Of a stretch of 18,261 nt of DNA, positions 7,323-14,386 are shown in pieces (positions within the stretch are counted from its first letter, which is position 1; each line of letters starts with the position of its first letter). This stretch comes from Nitrospirota bacterium (GTDB lineage Bacteria; Nitrospirota_A; Leptospirillia; Leptospirillales; Leptospirillaceae). The stretch lies in NCBI GenBank assembly GCA_027335985.1, contig DAHWGX010000046.1, forward strand, positions 1-18,261, in the 5' to 3' direction. Both the position numbers and the translations under genes were made by a program. Under the pieces are notes generated by a model, which saw nothing but the letters and a program-made list of their open reading frames with translations, searched no databases and was not told where the DNA came from.

Positions 7323-8446
7323 CAGTTCATGCTCAGATCGTCGTCGTTATACAGGGACGCAGTCGTCCCGACCGGATCCGGCTCGGATAGGCCGGGAAGG
7401 GAGGGGGCCGGTTCGACAGTGTGTTCTTCCGAATGAGGTTCGGAGGCCCCCTTTTGTTCAGGTTCCAGTCTTGTCTCCCGGACCTCGGCCGGCGTCTTTT
7501 TTTCCTGAGCGGACGGAGATTCCGGGGACCAGGCGAGTTTCTCCCCGTCGACCACGGGAACGAGGTAAGACGGGGTGAGCCGGGGTCCCATGGAGTGGAT
7601 CCCGGTTACGAACTTGCCCGACCCCGGATCGAATTCGATCACCATTTCGGAAAGCCGGTTCTCCGGTTTACGGACCGGTTCGCCGTCTTTCGCCGGCACT
7701 GTCCGGAAAGCGAGGGACTCGATACGCTTGTCCCCTTTTGGAAAGGTTTCCTTCGAAAGGCTGTAGTTGTCGAAAAGGACGAGATCCAGTCGGGACTTTT
7801 CCGGAAGTCCCTTCTCCAGAAAGGTCTTGAAGTCCTCCCTGCCCGCGAGCTTGTCCATGAGCGAGGCGGTCTCATTAGGAAGAAGAGAGGCCGTGAACGT
7901 TTTGGTGACCTTGCCTCCGTCCTCGACGACCCGCAAGATTCCCGTCATCCACTTGTCTGCGCTCTTCACATTTTCCAGGGATTTGAGATCGGGAAGGGTC
8001 TCCTGGCTTGAGAGAACGGTCAGACCGTAGGGAAATTCAGCGCCGTCCTTCGGATTTGCGAACACATGGCCGCGAATCGCCTGGACCTTCTTGGCGGCAG
8101 TGTCCTCCGGATCGAAGGCGATCCCCTTGATCCACCGGGCCCGAAGGTCCGTGCCTTCACCGGGACTCTTGTCAAAATCGACCGAAATCAGGCCGCCGAT
8201 TTTCATCGGCGGGGCCGGATTTTTCCCTTTTTCGATCTGGGCGAGTGTCGGCCGCTTTTTGTCTTCCGCCGCATCCCCTTCTGTCGTCAGGGCGATCCGG
8301 ACAGTGGGAGGATTCTCCGATTTCGGCGGATACGGCACGCCCAGGACAGCCGTCGTCCCCCCCTTGTCGTCATGCTCATACCCTGCGACCTCGTACACCC
8401 TGTTGGCATGGAACGTCCGATTTTTCTTTTCTTCCTTGTCTGCCAT
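7322..8446 (-). CDS. Hypothetical conjugation-operon protein, 374 aa
   Basis: First gene of the minus-strand operon. ATG at 8446 has GGAGG at good spacing. No signal peptide or membrane helix, so it is probably cytoplasmic. The first ~60 residues suggest a beta-rich unit (RVYEVAGYEHDDKGGTTAVL). The middle is mixed and charged. The last ~70 residues are Pro/Glu-rich and probably disordered, ending in an acidic NDDDLSMN tail of the kind that sometimes acts as a recruitment signal. I do not recognise a family; it does not look like TraL, the usual neighbour of TraM in IncI plasmids. Translational coupling to the DotI-like gene implies a transfer-related role. Confidence 0.85.
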   Translation of the reverse strand: MADKEEKKNRTFHANRVYEVAGYEHDDKGGTTAVLGVPYPPKSENPPTVRIALTTEGDAAEDKKRPTLAQIEKGKNPAPPMKIGGLISVDFDKSPGEGTDLRARWIKGIAFDPEDTAAKKVQAIRGHVFANPKDGAEFPYGLTVLSSQETLPDLKSLENVKSADKWMTGILRVVEDGGKVTKTFTASLLPNETASLMDKLAGREDFKTFLEKGLPEKSRLDLVLFDNYSLSKETFPKGDKRIESLAFRTVPAKDGEPVRKPENRLSEMVIEFDPGSGKFVTGIHSMGPRLTPSYLVPVVDGEKLAWSPESPSAQEKKTPAEVRETRLEPEQKGASEPHSEEHTVEPAPSLPGLSEPDPVGTTASLYNDDDLSMN

Positions 8447-8578
8447 GATACGCCTCCGTCTTGGTTTTAAAATATTAATATGTTATTGTTTATTACCATA
8501 TATAAATGATATTCGACCGGAATGAAAAAGGCAAACAGGATACCGTGACACTGGAGCAATCATGAGAAAGGTTCTGTC
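8447..8578. promoter_or_regulatory. AT-rich divergent promoter region between the two conjugation operons
   Basis: 132 bp separating the divergent start codons of the 374-aa gene and topB. The central part (8465-8512) is strikingly AT-rich against GC-rich flanks and includes the palindrome ATATTAATAT (8472-8481) and TATATAAAT (about 8500-8508). A plus-strand -35/-10 pair of TTGGTT (8461-8466) and TATTGT (8484-8489) at 17-bp spacing is possible but not strong. Both operons probably start here and may share a regulator. Exact promoters cannot be fixed by eye. Confidence 0.5.
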
Positions 8579-10858
8579 ATGAGGCTTTACATCGCCGAAA
8601 AACCTTCTATGGGCCGGGCCATCGCGGAAGAGCTCGGGATCCGGGGAAAAAAGGAGGGGTTCATCGAGGTTCGGGACGGAGTGGTGTCATGGTGCGTCGG
8701 CCATCTTCTCTCGCAGGCTCCCCCGGACCACTACGATCCGAGATACCGGGAATGGAACGAAGCGGATCTTCCCCTGATTCCTCCGAACTGGAAGCTCGTA
8801 GTCGGAAAGGGAATGGCGGGTCAGTTCGGAATCCTGAAGAAACTGATCAACCAGGCGGACGAGATCGTGAACGCCGGCGACCCGGACCGGGAAGGGCAGT
8901 TGATCGTGGACGAGGTCCTGGAGTATCTCGGGAACAAAAAGCCGGTTCGTCGCCTCTGGCTGTCGGCTCTCGATCCGAAGAGCGTCCGGGACGCCTTGTC
9001 CAGGATGGCGCCGAATTCGGACCCGAAATATGTGTCTTTCCGGGAGCAGGCTCTGGCTCGCTCCCGCGCCGACTGGCTGGTCGGAATGAACCTGTCCCGC
9101 TCCTTTACCGCCCGGGCCAGGAGGGGGGGAGGGAGCGGGGTGATTTCCGTCGGTCGCGTCCAGACCCCGACCCTGGCGCTCGTCGTGGCCCGGGATCGGG
9201 AAATCGAATCGTTCGTTCCCAGGGATTTCTTCGTGGTGACGGCCCGCGTCCGAGTCCCGGGCGGGACGTTTTCCATGACCTGGACTCCCCTTCCGGATCA
9301 TGCGGGGCTTGACACCGAGGGGCGCTGCGTTTCGTCCGACGTGGCCAGAGAGGTCGCGCAAAAGGTCAACGGCCAATCGTCGCGTCTCGACGTCGAGACG
9401 AAGCGGAAAATCGAGGCCCCCCCGCTCCCGTTTTCCCTGTCCGGGTTGACCGCGGCCGCCTCGAGGCAGTGGGGGTATTCGGCCAAAGAGGTTCTGGATG
9501 CCGCGCAAACGCTGTACGAGCGGAAGCTGACAACCTATCCGCGCACCGACTGCGACTATCTTCCGGAAAATCAGCACGGTGATGCGCCAGAAATCCTGGG
9601 ATCCCTCGGACGGTTTTTCCCCGAAGCGAAGTCCGCCGATCCCCGGAAAAAGTCGAAGTCATGGAATACGGAAAAGGTCACGGCTCACCACGCCATCATC
9701 CCGACCTCCCAGGTCACCGATCCTTCCTCTCTGGGACCGGCTTGTCTTTCCAACCTGTACGATCTGATCGTCCGCCATTACATCGCCCAGTTCTATCCGG
9801 AATTCTCCTACGACGAAACGACAGTGAAGGCGGTATTTGCCTCCGAACCCTTCCGGGCGAGGGGACGGGTTCCGGTCGATCCGGGATGGAAGGCCGTCTT
9901 CTCCACGGGGAAAAAAGAAGAAGATGAGGAAGGGGACAAGACGGACAGGGAGCCCCGTCTCCCGAATCTTTCGAATGGAGACAACGGAACCGTCTCGGAC
10001 ACGGAAATCCAGTCAAAGAAGACAACGTCTCCGGCGCGTTTTACCGACGGAACGCTGATTCTCGCCATGAAATCGGTCCACCGGTTCGTCTCCGATCCGG
10101 AGCTTGCCGCGGTGCTGAAGGAAAACGAAGGGATCGGGACGGAAGCCACCCGGGCGGCGATCATCGAGATTCTTCTGAAGCGGGAATTCCTGAAAAAAGA
10201 GGGAAAGAAGAATCTCGTGTCGACTCCTTCGGGCCGGGCGCTTGTCGATCTCGTGAGCATTGATGTGAAGTCTCCGGGAACGACCGCGCTCTGGGAGCGG
10301 GATCTTGAAGGGATTAACTCCCGGACGGACTGCGAGGCGTTCGTCTCAAGAATCGGGGCCTTTGTCAAAAAAGTGGTCGACGAGAACCGGAAGGGAGGCT
10401 CCGCCGGGTTGCCGGAGGGCTTCGCAAGGACGGAGACATCTCCCTGTCCTTCCTGCGGTCGGCCGCTCTCCCGGATCAAAGGGCCGTCCGGGTTCTTTTG
10501 GGGATGCTCGGGATTTCGGGATCCGGCCAATCCCTGCAAAACGACCTGTCCCGACGAACGGGGAAAACCCGGAACCCCCAGGATTTCCGGGCCGGTCCCG
10601 GAGGTGGCGACCTCTCTTCCGTGTCCGAAATGCGGGAAGAATCTCGTCCGCAGGATGACCACCACCGGGAAACCCTTTCTTCGGTGTCCGGTCTGCACCG
10701 CATCCTTTTGGATGGAGGGAGAAGGCTGCGGGAAAGAATGGACTCCTTTTACCCCCGGGTCGAAAACCCCCAGATCGCGGACCCCGTCGGGGAATGGGAA
10801 AGAACAAACAAGGAGAAGATCCCCATCCAAAACCCGATCGGGAAGAGGGATCCGGTGA
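8579..10858 (+). CDS. topB: DNA topoisomerase III (type IA, conjugative-element TopB/TraE-like)
   Basis: 759 aa. A Toprim domain opens the protein (YIAEKPS with Glu7; GDPDREGQ with Asp101, Asp103, Glu105). The active-site tyrosine is Tyr320 in KLTTYPRTD. The mid region (SVGRVQTPTLALVVARDREI, 190-209) and the GIGTEATRA segment (518-526) are typical of type IA enzymes. Two C-terminal zinc-ribbon units follow: Cys623/626 with Cys643 and 653, and Cys682/685 with Cys703/706. Such enzymes decatenate single-stranded or replicating DNA, and versions are common on conjugative plasmids and ICEs. ATG at 8579 follows GAGAAAGG at seven bases. The stop overlaps the next gene in GTGA. Very high confidence. 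Confidence 0.97.
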   Translation: MRLYIAEKPSMGRAIAEELGIRGKKEGFIEVRDGVVSWCVGHLLSQAPPDHYDPRYREWNEADLPLIPPNWKLVVGKGMAGQFGILKKLINQADEIVNAGDPDREGQLIVDEVLEYLGNKKPVRRLWLSALDPKSVRDALSRMAPNSDPKYVSFREQALARSRADWLVGMNLSRSFTARARRGGGSGVISVGRVQTPTLALVVARDREIESFVPRDFFVVTARVRVPGGTFSMTWTPLPDHAGLDTEGRCVSSDVAREVAQKVNGQSSRLDVETKRKIEAPPLPFSLSGLTAAASRQWGYSAKEVLDAAQTLYERKLTTYPRTDCDYLPENQHGDAPEILGSLGRFFPEAKSADPRKKSKSWNTEKVTAHHAIIPTSQVTDPSSLGPACLSNLYDLIVRHYIAQFYPEFSYDETTVKAVFASEPFRARGRVPVDPGWKAVFSTGKKEEDEEGDKTDREPRLPNLSNGDNGTVSDTEIQSKKTTSPARFTDGTLILAMKSVHRFVSDPELAAVLKENEGIGTEATRAAIIEILLKREFLKKEGKKNLVSTPSGRALVDLVSIDVKSPGTTALWERDLEGINSRTDCEAFVSRIGAFVKKVVDENRKGGSAGLPEGFARTETSPCPSCGRPLSRIKGPSGFFWGCSGFRDPANPCKTTCPDERGKPGTPRISGPVPEVATSLPCPKCGKNLVRRMTTTGKPFLRCPVCTASFWMEGEGCGKEWTPFTPGSKTPRSRTPSGNGKEQTRRRSPSKTRSGRGIR

Positions 10859-11712
10859 AAAGGGTCCTGGTCTCCCTTCTGGTTCTCCTTATGGTGGTTC
10901 CTTTTTCGCCTTGTGGTGCGCCTCCTGCCTTTGCCGGACAGGCTCCGTCCGTTCCCTCTCCCCAGTCGCAATCGGTGACCAGCATCCAGAACGCGCTTTC
11001 CAACGATCTCGTTTCGGGTTCATCGAATCCGGCTCCCTCCCCTTCCCAGGGTGGAGGTTACCAGTCGGTTCCTGCAAATACCGCTCCGAACAACTGCGCG
11101 GCTCAGCCCATCATGAACGCCATGGCCGGCGCCCAGAGCGATTACCTGAACAAGGCCGGAAGAGCCGTCTCGAAGCACCAGGGGGTGATGCAGACGCTGG
11201 CGAACCAGCTGGACGTCTGCGCGAAGAACTTTCTGAAATTCGCCTTCGGCCTCTCATCCTCCCTTCCGGGGTGGACAGCCCTCCTCGACCAGATCGTCAC
11301 GATGGCCTGCAGCACAGTCGGGCAGGCGATGTACGATGCGCTCATGTGTCTCATCAACGGGGCCCTTTATGGGGCTCTTACCGGAAAGCCGTTCGGATTT
11401 TGCGGAGGGTACGTGATCAATACGTCCCTTTCCGGAGGGATGACGGTCAACCCCCAGACGGGGCAACTCCAGTTGTCCGGAATGGCATCGAACGGAAACA
11501 CCTCCTTTACCGGAGGGGTCTCGGGAAACGCCACTCCCAACGTCAACACGGCACAGGGTCCCTCCCAGGGGAACTCGTCCTATAACGCGGGCAGCACCTA
11601 TACCCCCGGGCAGGGCATCCAGAATTCGACCGCCGGAGGCACGTCGGGTGCTGGTCAGGCCATCGGACCGAACGAAGGGGTCACGGGGACGCTCCAGAAA
11701 CTGTTCCAGTGA
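10855..11712 (+). CDS. Secreted cysteine-containing conjugation-operon protein, 285 aa, unknown
   Basis: GTG at 10855 overlaps the topB stop (GTGA). The start has a clear signal peptide (KRVLVSLLVLLMVVPF, then a probable cut after PPAFA). The mature part has a Pro/Ser/Gln-rich linker, then a helical core with four spaced cysteines (NNCAAQP, LDVCAKN, MACSTV, ALMCLINGALYGAL) and a fifth in GFCGGYV, and finally a ~80-residue Gly/Asn/Ser/Thr-rich repeat-like tail. The hydrophobic core helices could insert in a membrane or pack as a pilin-like bundle. I do not recognise a family. Position between topB and another secreted protein suggests a mating-pair or surface role; that is inference. A longer in-frame open stretch upstream lies inside topB and is not used. 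Confidence 0.82.
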   Translation: MKRVLVSLLVLLMVVPFSPCGAPPAFAGQAPSVPSPQSQSVTSIQNALSNDLVSGSSNPAPSPSQGGGYQSVPANTAPNNCAAQPIMNAMAGAQSDYLNKAGRAVSKHQGVMQTLANQLDVCAKNFLKFAFGLSSSLPGWTALLDQIVTMACSTVGQAMYDALMCLINGALYGALTGKPFGFCGGYVINTSLSGGMTVNPQTGQLQLSGMASNGNTSFTGGVSGNATPNVNTAQGPSQGNSSYNAGSTYTPGQGIQNSTAGGTSGAGQAIGPNEGVTGTLQKLFQ

Positions 11713-11720
11713 GGGACTGC

Positions 11721-12854
11721 ATGAAACGATATTTTCTTCCGGTATTTACAATGATGTTGATATTGGGAATGACGGCAGGATTTCAGGGAAAATCCTGGGC
11801 GGTCGGGGGATCCTCCTATGTCCAGTGCCTTTCGGTTGTGACGGCGGAGATGTCGGCCCTCCTGGCATCCGGAGCTGCCACCCCTTCCGCCATTGCCGGA
11901 ACGGTCACGGCGACCCTGAACCTGAACCTCCAGCCTTATGTATTGGCGCTTGGATCCGAGATCTGTGCCCAGGGCTCGAACATCGTCGCGGGGCTCACGA
12001 GCCTGACCGCCGCCCTGTCTTCGGATCTCCACAATCAGGCACGTCAGATGGACGCCTCCCTGACCCACAAATATCTGATCGGGGAACGGCTCCGGACCGA
12101 ACGGGAATATGGACCTCACGCCACCGTGGCCCATGTGTGCGCACGGAGCGCCGAAATCCAGATGGCCGGTCCCGTTCTGGCCAGTGCCGCGGGAACCGCC
12201 GCCACATCGGATGCTGTGGCCAATCAGTGGATGCAACAGGATATCCCGAAAACCCGGGCCCTGACGAAGATCGCAAGCCAGCCCCAGACGAACTTCGACG
12301 CGTCGAACCTGTTCGGGACGAACGACCTGGCCGGGGGATCGACTCTTTCGACCATTCAGGCCACGGCTGCACAGAATTTCGTCCTGAACGTCACCAATCC
12401 CGTCCCCTACGTGGCCACATCTCAGACAGCCCCAAACACCTCGGAAGGCCGAAGGGAAGCGGTGGCCAATCTCCGGGACCACGCGATCCTGTCCCTTTCC
12501 CGCCACACCTTAAACGAGCAGCTGGCGCTTCGGACCGCCCAGAACAACCCGTCTCTCGTCTCCTGGCAGAACGCCCTGGCCAGCGAGTCGGGGCTGCCTC
12601 CCCTTCCCGCGAACACGGCCGGGGTCAGTCTCATGAGCGTTCTGGGAACAGATGTCTCCAGCCGGTTTTCAAATCCGGCGTGGCTCTCGGAACTTCATAC
12701 CCTTTCCTCGACGGGCGTCCTTCGGGAGACCGCCCTCGAGGAGGCTTTGGAAATCGAACTGGAATGGCAGCAGCTCTTGTCGGATCAGCGGATGGAGGCG
12801 CTTCTGGCTGCGATCGCCTCCAAGCAGGTGAGGATCCGGAGGACCGGGCCATGA
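11721..12854 (+). CDS. Secreted protein, 377 aa; paralog A of the gene at 15225
   Basis: ATG at 11721 has GAGGGA just upstream; a GTG at 11709 overlapping the previous stop is a weaker alternative. An N-terminal signal peptide (KRYFLPVFTMMLILGM) is cut near SWA. The mature protein is Ala/Ser-rich and helical. Signature patches are ALSSDLHNQAR, GERLRTEREY, CARSA, ASNLFG, RFSNPAWLSELHTL and LLAAIA, all shared in the same order with the 417-aa protein at 15225. No family recognised. It ends in an ATGA overlap with the next gene. The likely location is periplasmic or outer-envelope, as part of the transfer apparatus or its surface accessories; the function is unknown. Confidence 0.86.
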   Translation: MKRYFLPVFTMMLILGMTAGFQGKSWAVGGSSYVQCLSVVTAEMSALLASGAATPSAIAGTVTATLNLNLQPYVLALGSEICAQGSNIVAGLTSLTAALSSDLHNQARQMDASLTHKYLIGERLRTEREYGPHATVAHVCARSAEIQMAGPVLASAAGTAATSDAVANQWMQQDIPKTRALTKIASQPQTNFDASNLFGTNDLAGGSTLSTIQATAAQNFVLNVTNPVPYVATSQTAPNTSEGRREAVANLRDHAILSLSRHTLNEQLALRTAQNNPSLVSWQNALASESGLPPLPANTAGVSLMSVLGTDVSSRFSNPAWLSELHTLSSTGVLRETALEEALEIELEWQQLLSDQRMEALLAAIASKQVRIRRTGP

Positions 12855-13126
12855 GCCGGGAGTTCATCCGGAGATCCTGCGGGCATGGCGAAGCGGTCTA
12901 TGTTATCGGCCCGGCGTGCGGGCGTCCCGGAAGAATACGGGCGAAGGAACGTGAACCCTGCGGGGTATGCCGGAATCGAAGAATCGACGACGAAATCTTC
13001 GTCGCAACGGTGCGGGAAGACGGACGGAGCGATTCTCCGGAGACGAATAGTGTTCGGGAGTCCTTCGAAAACGTCCTGAAAGAAAGAGAACGATCGAACG
13101 ACACCAAAAAAGGAGAAAACTCATGA
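12851..13126 (+). CDS. Small zinc-knuckle-like protein, 91 aa
   Basis: ATG overlaps the previous stop (ATGA) and its own stop overlaps the next start (ATGA), so it is locked into the operon. The N-terminal half shows a pattern common in small element-encoded zinc proteins: CGHGEAVYVIG (Cys10, His12), then a basic stretch, then EPCGVCRNR (Cys37, Cys40). In related patterns the first half-site is usually Cys-x-Cys-Gly-His; here the first Cys is replaced by Arg or Ser, so the metal site may be Cys10, His12, Cys37, Cys40. The second half is highly charged and disordered. No signal peptide, so it is probably cytoplasmic. Function unknown. Confidence 0.75.
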   Translation: MSREFIRRSCGHGEAVYVIGPACGRPGRIRAKEREPCGVCRNRRIDDEIFVATVREDGRSDSPETNSVRESFENVLKERERSNDTKKGENS

Positions 13127-13764
13127 CCGGAAAAATCAAAAGCGTCTTTCTGGCTCTCGTTCTTGCGGCAACATTCGGACTGTCCGTCCCCAACGCCAAG
13201 GCCGCCGACTCCGGTCCCGGAGTCTGGGATTTTCTTCTGTTCGGAAATCTCGACATGGGAAGCTCATTCAACGCCGGAACCCTGGGAACGAATGGTGCTG
13301 GAACGACCGTCTACAAAGGAAGCCAGCCCATCACTTCCCCTGGGTACGGATTCGGGTTCGGAACCGAGGTCTGGTTCACCGACAACATCGCCGCGAGACT
13401 CCTCCTGCAGGGGAACGTATTCGCCAACGGGTGGGGTACGAATCTCAAGAACGGGCCGTTCTTTGGTTACGCCGCCGCCACGGTCGGCCCGGTTTTGAAG
13501 CTGTTCGGATCGACCAATTATTTCGTCTACGCTCCGGTCGACCTGGGATATGCGATCACGGCCGCAAGTTCCGGAAACCCGGCCACCGTCGGGGCGGTAT
13601 CGAGTTTCACGGCCGTCGAGGGGGGGTCTTTCTATGGAGACCTGGGGGTCGGGGTCAACATCCGGCTCCTGACGCTCGAGGCCAAGGTGGCCTATCTGCC
13701 CGCTCCGGGAGCCTTCGGGGGAAGTTCGTTCTTCTTTCCGATCTCCATTGGCTTCGATCTTTAG
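13123..13764 (+). CDS. Outer-membrane beta-barrel protein, 213 aa
   Basis: ATG at 13123 has AGGAG at good spacing and overlaps the previous stop. A signal peptide (KSVFLALVLAATFGLSV) is cut near AKA-AD. The mature part alternates Gly/aromatic-rich strands (GYGFGFGTEVWF, ARLLLQGNVF, FFGYAAATVG, YFVYAPVDLGYAI, FYGDLGVGVNIRL) and ends FFFPISIGFDL, a C-terminal strand like those read by the BAM machinery. Its size fits an 8-stranded OmpA/OmpW-like barrel. It is the last gene of the topB operon. It could serve surface exclusion, mating-pair stabilisation or simply be an envelope cargo; none of these is shown directly. Confidence 0.85.
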   Translation: MTGKIKSVFLALVLAATFGLSVPNAKAADSGPGVWDFLLFGNLDMGSSFNAGTLGTNGAGTTVYKGSQPITSPGYGFGFGTEVWFTDNIAARLLLQGNVFANGWGTNLKNGPFFGYAAATVGPVLKLFGSTNYFVYAPVDLGYAITAASSGNPATVGAVSSFTAVEGGSFYGDLGVGVNIRLLTLEAKVAYLPAPGAFGGSSFFFPISIGFDL

Positions 13765-13770
13765 GGGAGG

Positions 13771-13801
13771 GAAGTGTATACTGACTAAGGAAAGTCACAT
13801 T
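13771..13801 (+). repeat. 31-bp hairpin direct repeat, copy 1
   Basis: Differs from the copy at 14123-14153 by only two bases. It contains TATACT (13777-13782, -10-like), then an inverted repeat TGACT-N6-AGTCA whose loop AAGGAA is also the ribosome binding site for the ATG at 13802. Both differences between copies fall inside the 6-base loop; the stem is unchanged. Confidence 0.78.
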
Positions 13802-14086
13802 ATGGAGACCGATATGGGACCGATTCTTTCGTGGAGTGGAGCGATTACCAATGAGGAGATCTATAAGATCGCGAAGGATCCATCAAATTCTCGTTACCGA
13901 TGGGCCATGGATCAGATTCTGAACTACGACTATCTGGAAAATATCGAGAAAATGTTTACTCCTCAGGAAATTCTCGATGTTCTGCCCTACATCCATTTTC
14001 GACCCGCATTGAGAAAAAGAACTTTGGAGACGGCCCTTTCCTACTGGATTAGAGGGATCCATCATGCTTACCCCCCTTCAACGTAG
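13802..14086 (+). CDS. Putative antitoxin-like protein, 94 aa, upstream of a truncated nucleotidyltransferase
   Basis: ATG at 13802 follows AAGGAA by nine bases. The protein is helical and soluble, with ILSWSGAITNEEIYKIAKDP and a conserved-looking core around YLENIEKMFTPQEILDVLPY, ending in ETALSYWIRGI. It overlaps by 23 bp a frame that begins like an AbiEii-type nucleotidyltransferase (MLTPLQRRVLAFLF), the arrangement of many antitoxin-toxin pairs. I infer that it is an antitoxin whose toxin has been cut short. Family recognition is weak. The base composition is visibly more AT-rich than in the operon upstream, consistent with separate acquisition. Confidence 0.65.
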   Translation: METDMGPILSWSGAITNEEIYKIAKDPSNSRYRWAMDQILNYDYLENIEKMFTPQEILDVLPYIHFRPALRKRTLETALSYWIRGIHHAYPPST

Positions 14087-14140
14087 GGTTCTGGCATTTC
14101 TCTTCGAAGAGGAAAGGATAGAGAAGTGTATACTGACTGA
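14064..14140 (+). pseudogene. N-terminal remnant of an AbiEii-like nucleotidyltransferase toxin
   Basis: The frame starting at ATG 14064 reads MLTPLQRRVLAFLF then EEERIEK, the usual opening of nucleotidyltransferase toxins, in which the next residues are normally FxLTGGTAL. Here the sequence runs into repeat copy 2 (KCILTEESHI) and then into unrelated sequence, so the Gly-Gly and Asp-x-Asp catalytic parts are missing. The break coincides with the repeat, suggesting recombination or replacement at that point. The short frame continues to 14276 but carries nothing recognisable after the break. Confidence 0.45.
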
Positions 14141-14153
14141 AGAAAGTCACATT
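14123..14153 (+). repeat. 31-bp hairpin direct repeat, copy 2
   Basis: Second copy, 352 bp downstream of the first. Same TATACT and TGACT/AGTCA stem, but the loop is GAAGAA. It lies about 35 bp upstream of the next small gene and exactly at the break in the nucleotidyltransferase remnant. Confidence 0.78.
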
Positions 14154-14188
14154 CCGTTGTGTCGAGTTGCAATTATGAGGAACCAATT

Positions 14189-14386
14189 ATGCAGACCCCG
14201 CTCGCCAGGGCACAGGAAGCGTTCAATAAGTACAAGGCATTGTGTTTCTTCGATATTCGTGACGATTTCAGGGTGACGGAAGAGAATGTGTTTTTTGTGC
14301 TGGGCCGTCTTCGGAGTGAAGGAAATATGAAAACCTTTCGAATTGCCGCAGAGATCGAAAAAGAGTTGGGAAACAAATGCCGCTAG
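14189..14386 (+). CDS. Small helical protein, 65 aa, probable antitoxin partner of the nucleotidyltransferase
   Basis: ATG at 14189 has GAGGAA six bases upstream; a GTG at 14159 is a poorer alternative. The protein begins MQTPLARAQEAFNKYKAL and ends in a charged helix (FRIAAEIEKELGNKCR). No DNA-binding domain is obvious. It overlaps the next gene by 10 bp, so the two are coupled. The small-gene-before-nucleotidyltransferase order is that of a type II- or type IV-like toxin-antitoxin pair, and that is the main basis for the call. It does not resemble the longer winged-helix antitoxin AbiEi. Confidence 0.62.
   Translation: MQTPLARAQEAFNKYKALCFFDIRDDFRVTEENVFFVLGRLRSEGNMKTFRIAAEIEKELGNKCR

Noticed and set aside
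10498..10854. Upstream extension of the 285-aa secreted protein
   Set aside because: It lies wholly within topB in another frame; the GTG at 10855 gives a clean signal peptide and a GTGA overlap.
9808..10971. Long minus-strand open frame opposite the 3' half of topB
   Set aside because: Shadow of topB with basic, Ser/Arg-rich, low-quality protein sequence; topB motifs on the other strand are decisive.
11648..12850. Plus-strand open frame in front of the 91-aa zinc-knuckle-like gene
   Set aside because: Its upstream part overlaps paralog A in another frame and is Arg/Gly/Pro-rich. Only the segment from ATG 12851 has a proper coupled start and a protein-like sequence.
13762..13770. Rho-independent terminator after the OMP gene
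   Set aside because: Only a purine-rich stretch before repeat copy 1; the TGACT/AGTCA stem is short, AT-rich in the loop and not followed by a T run.
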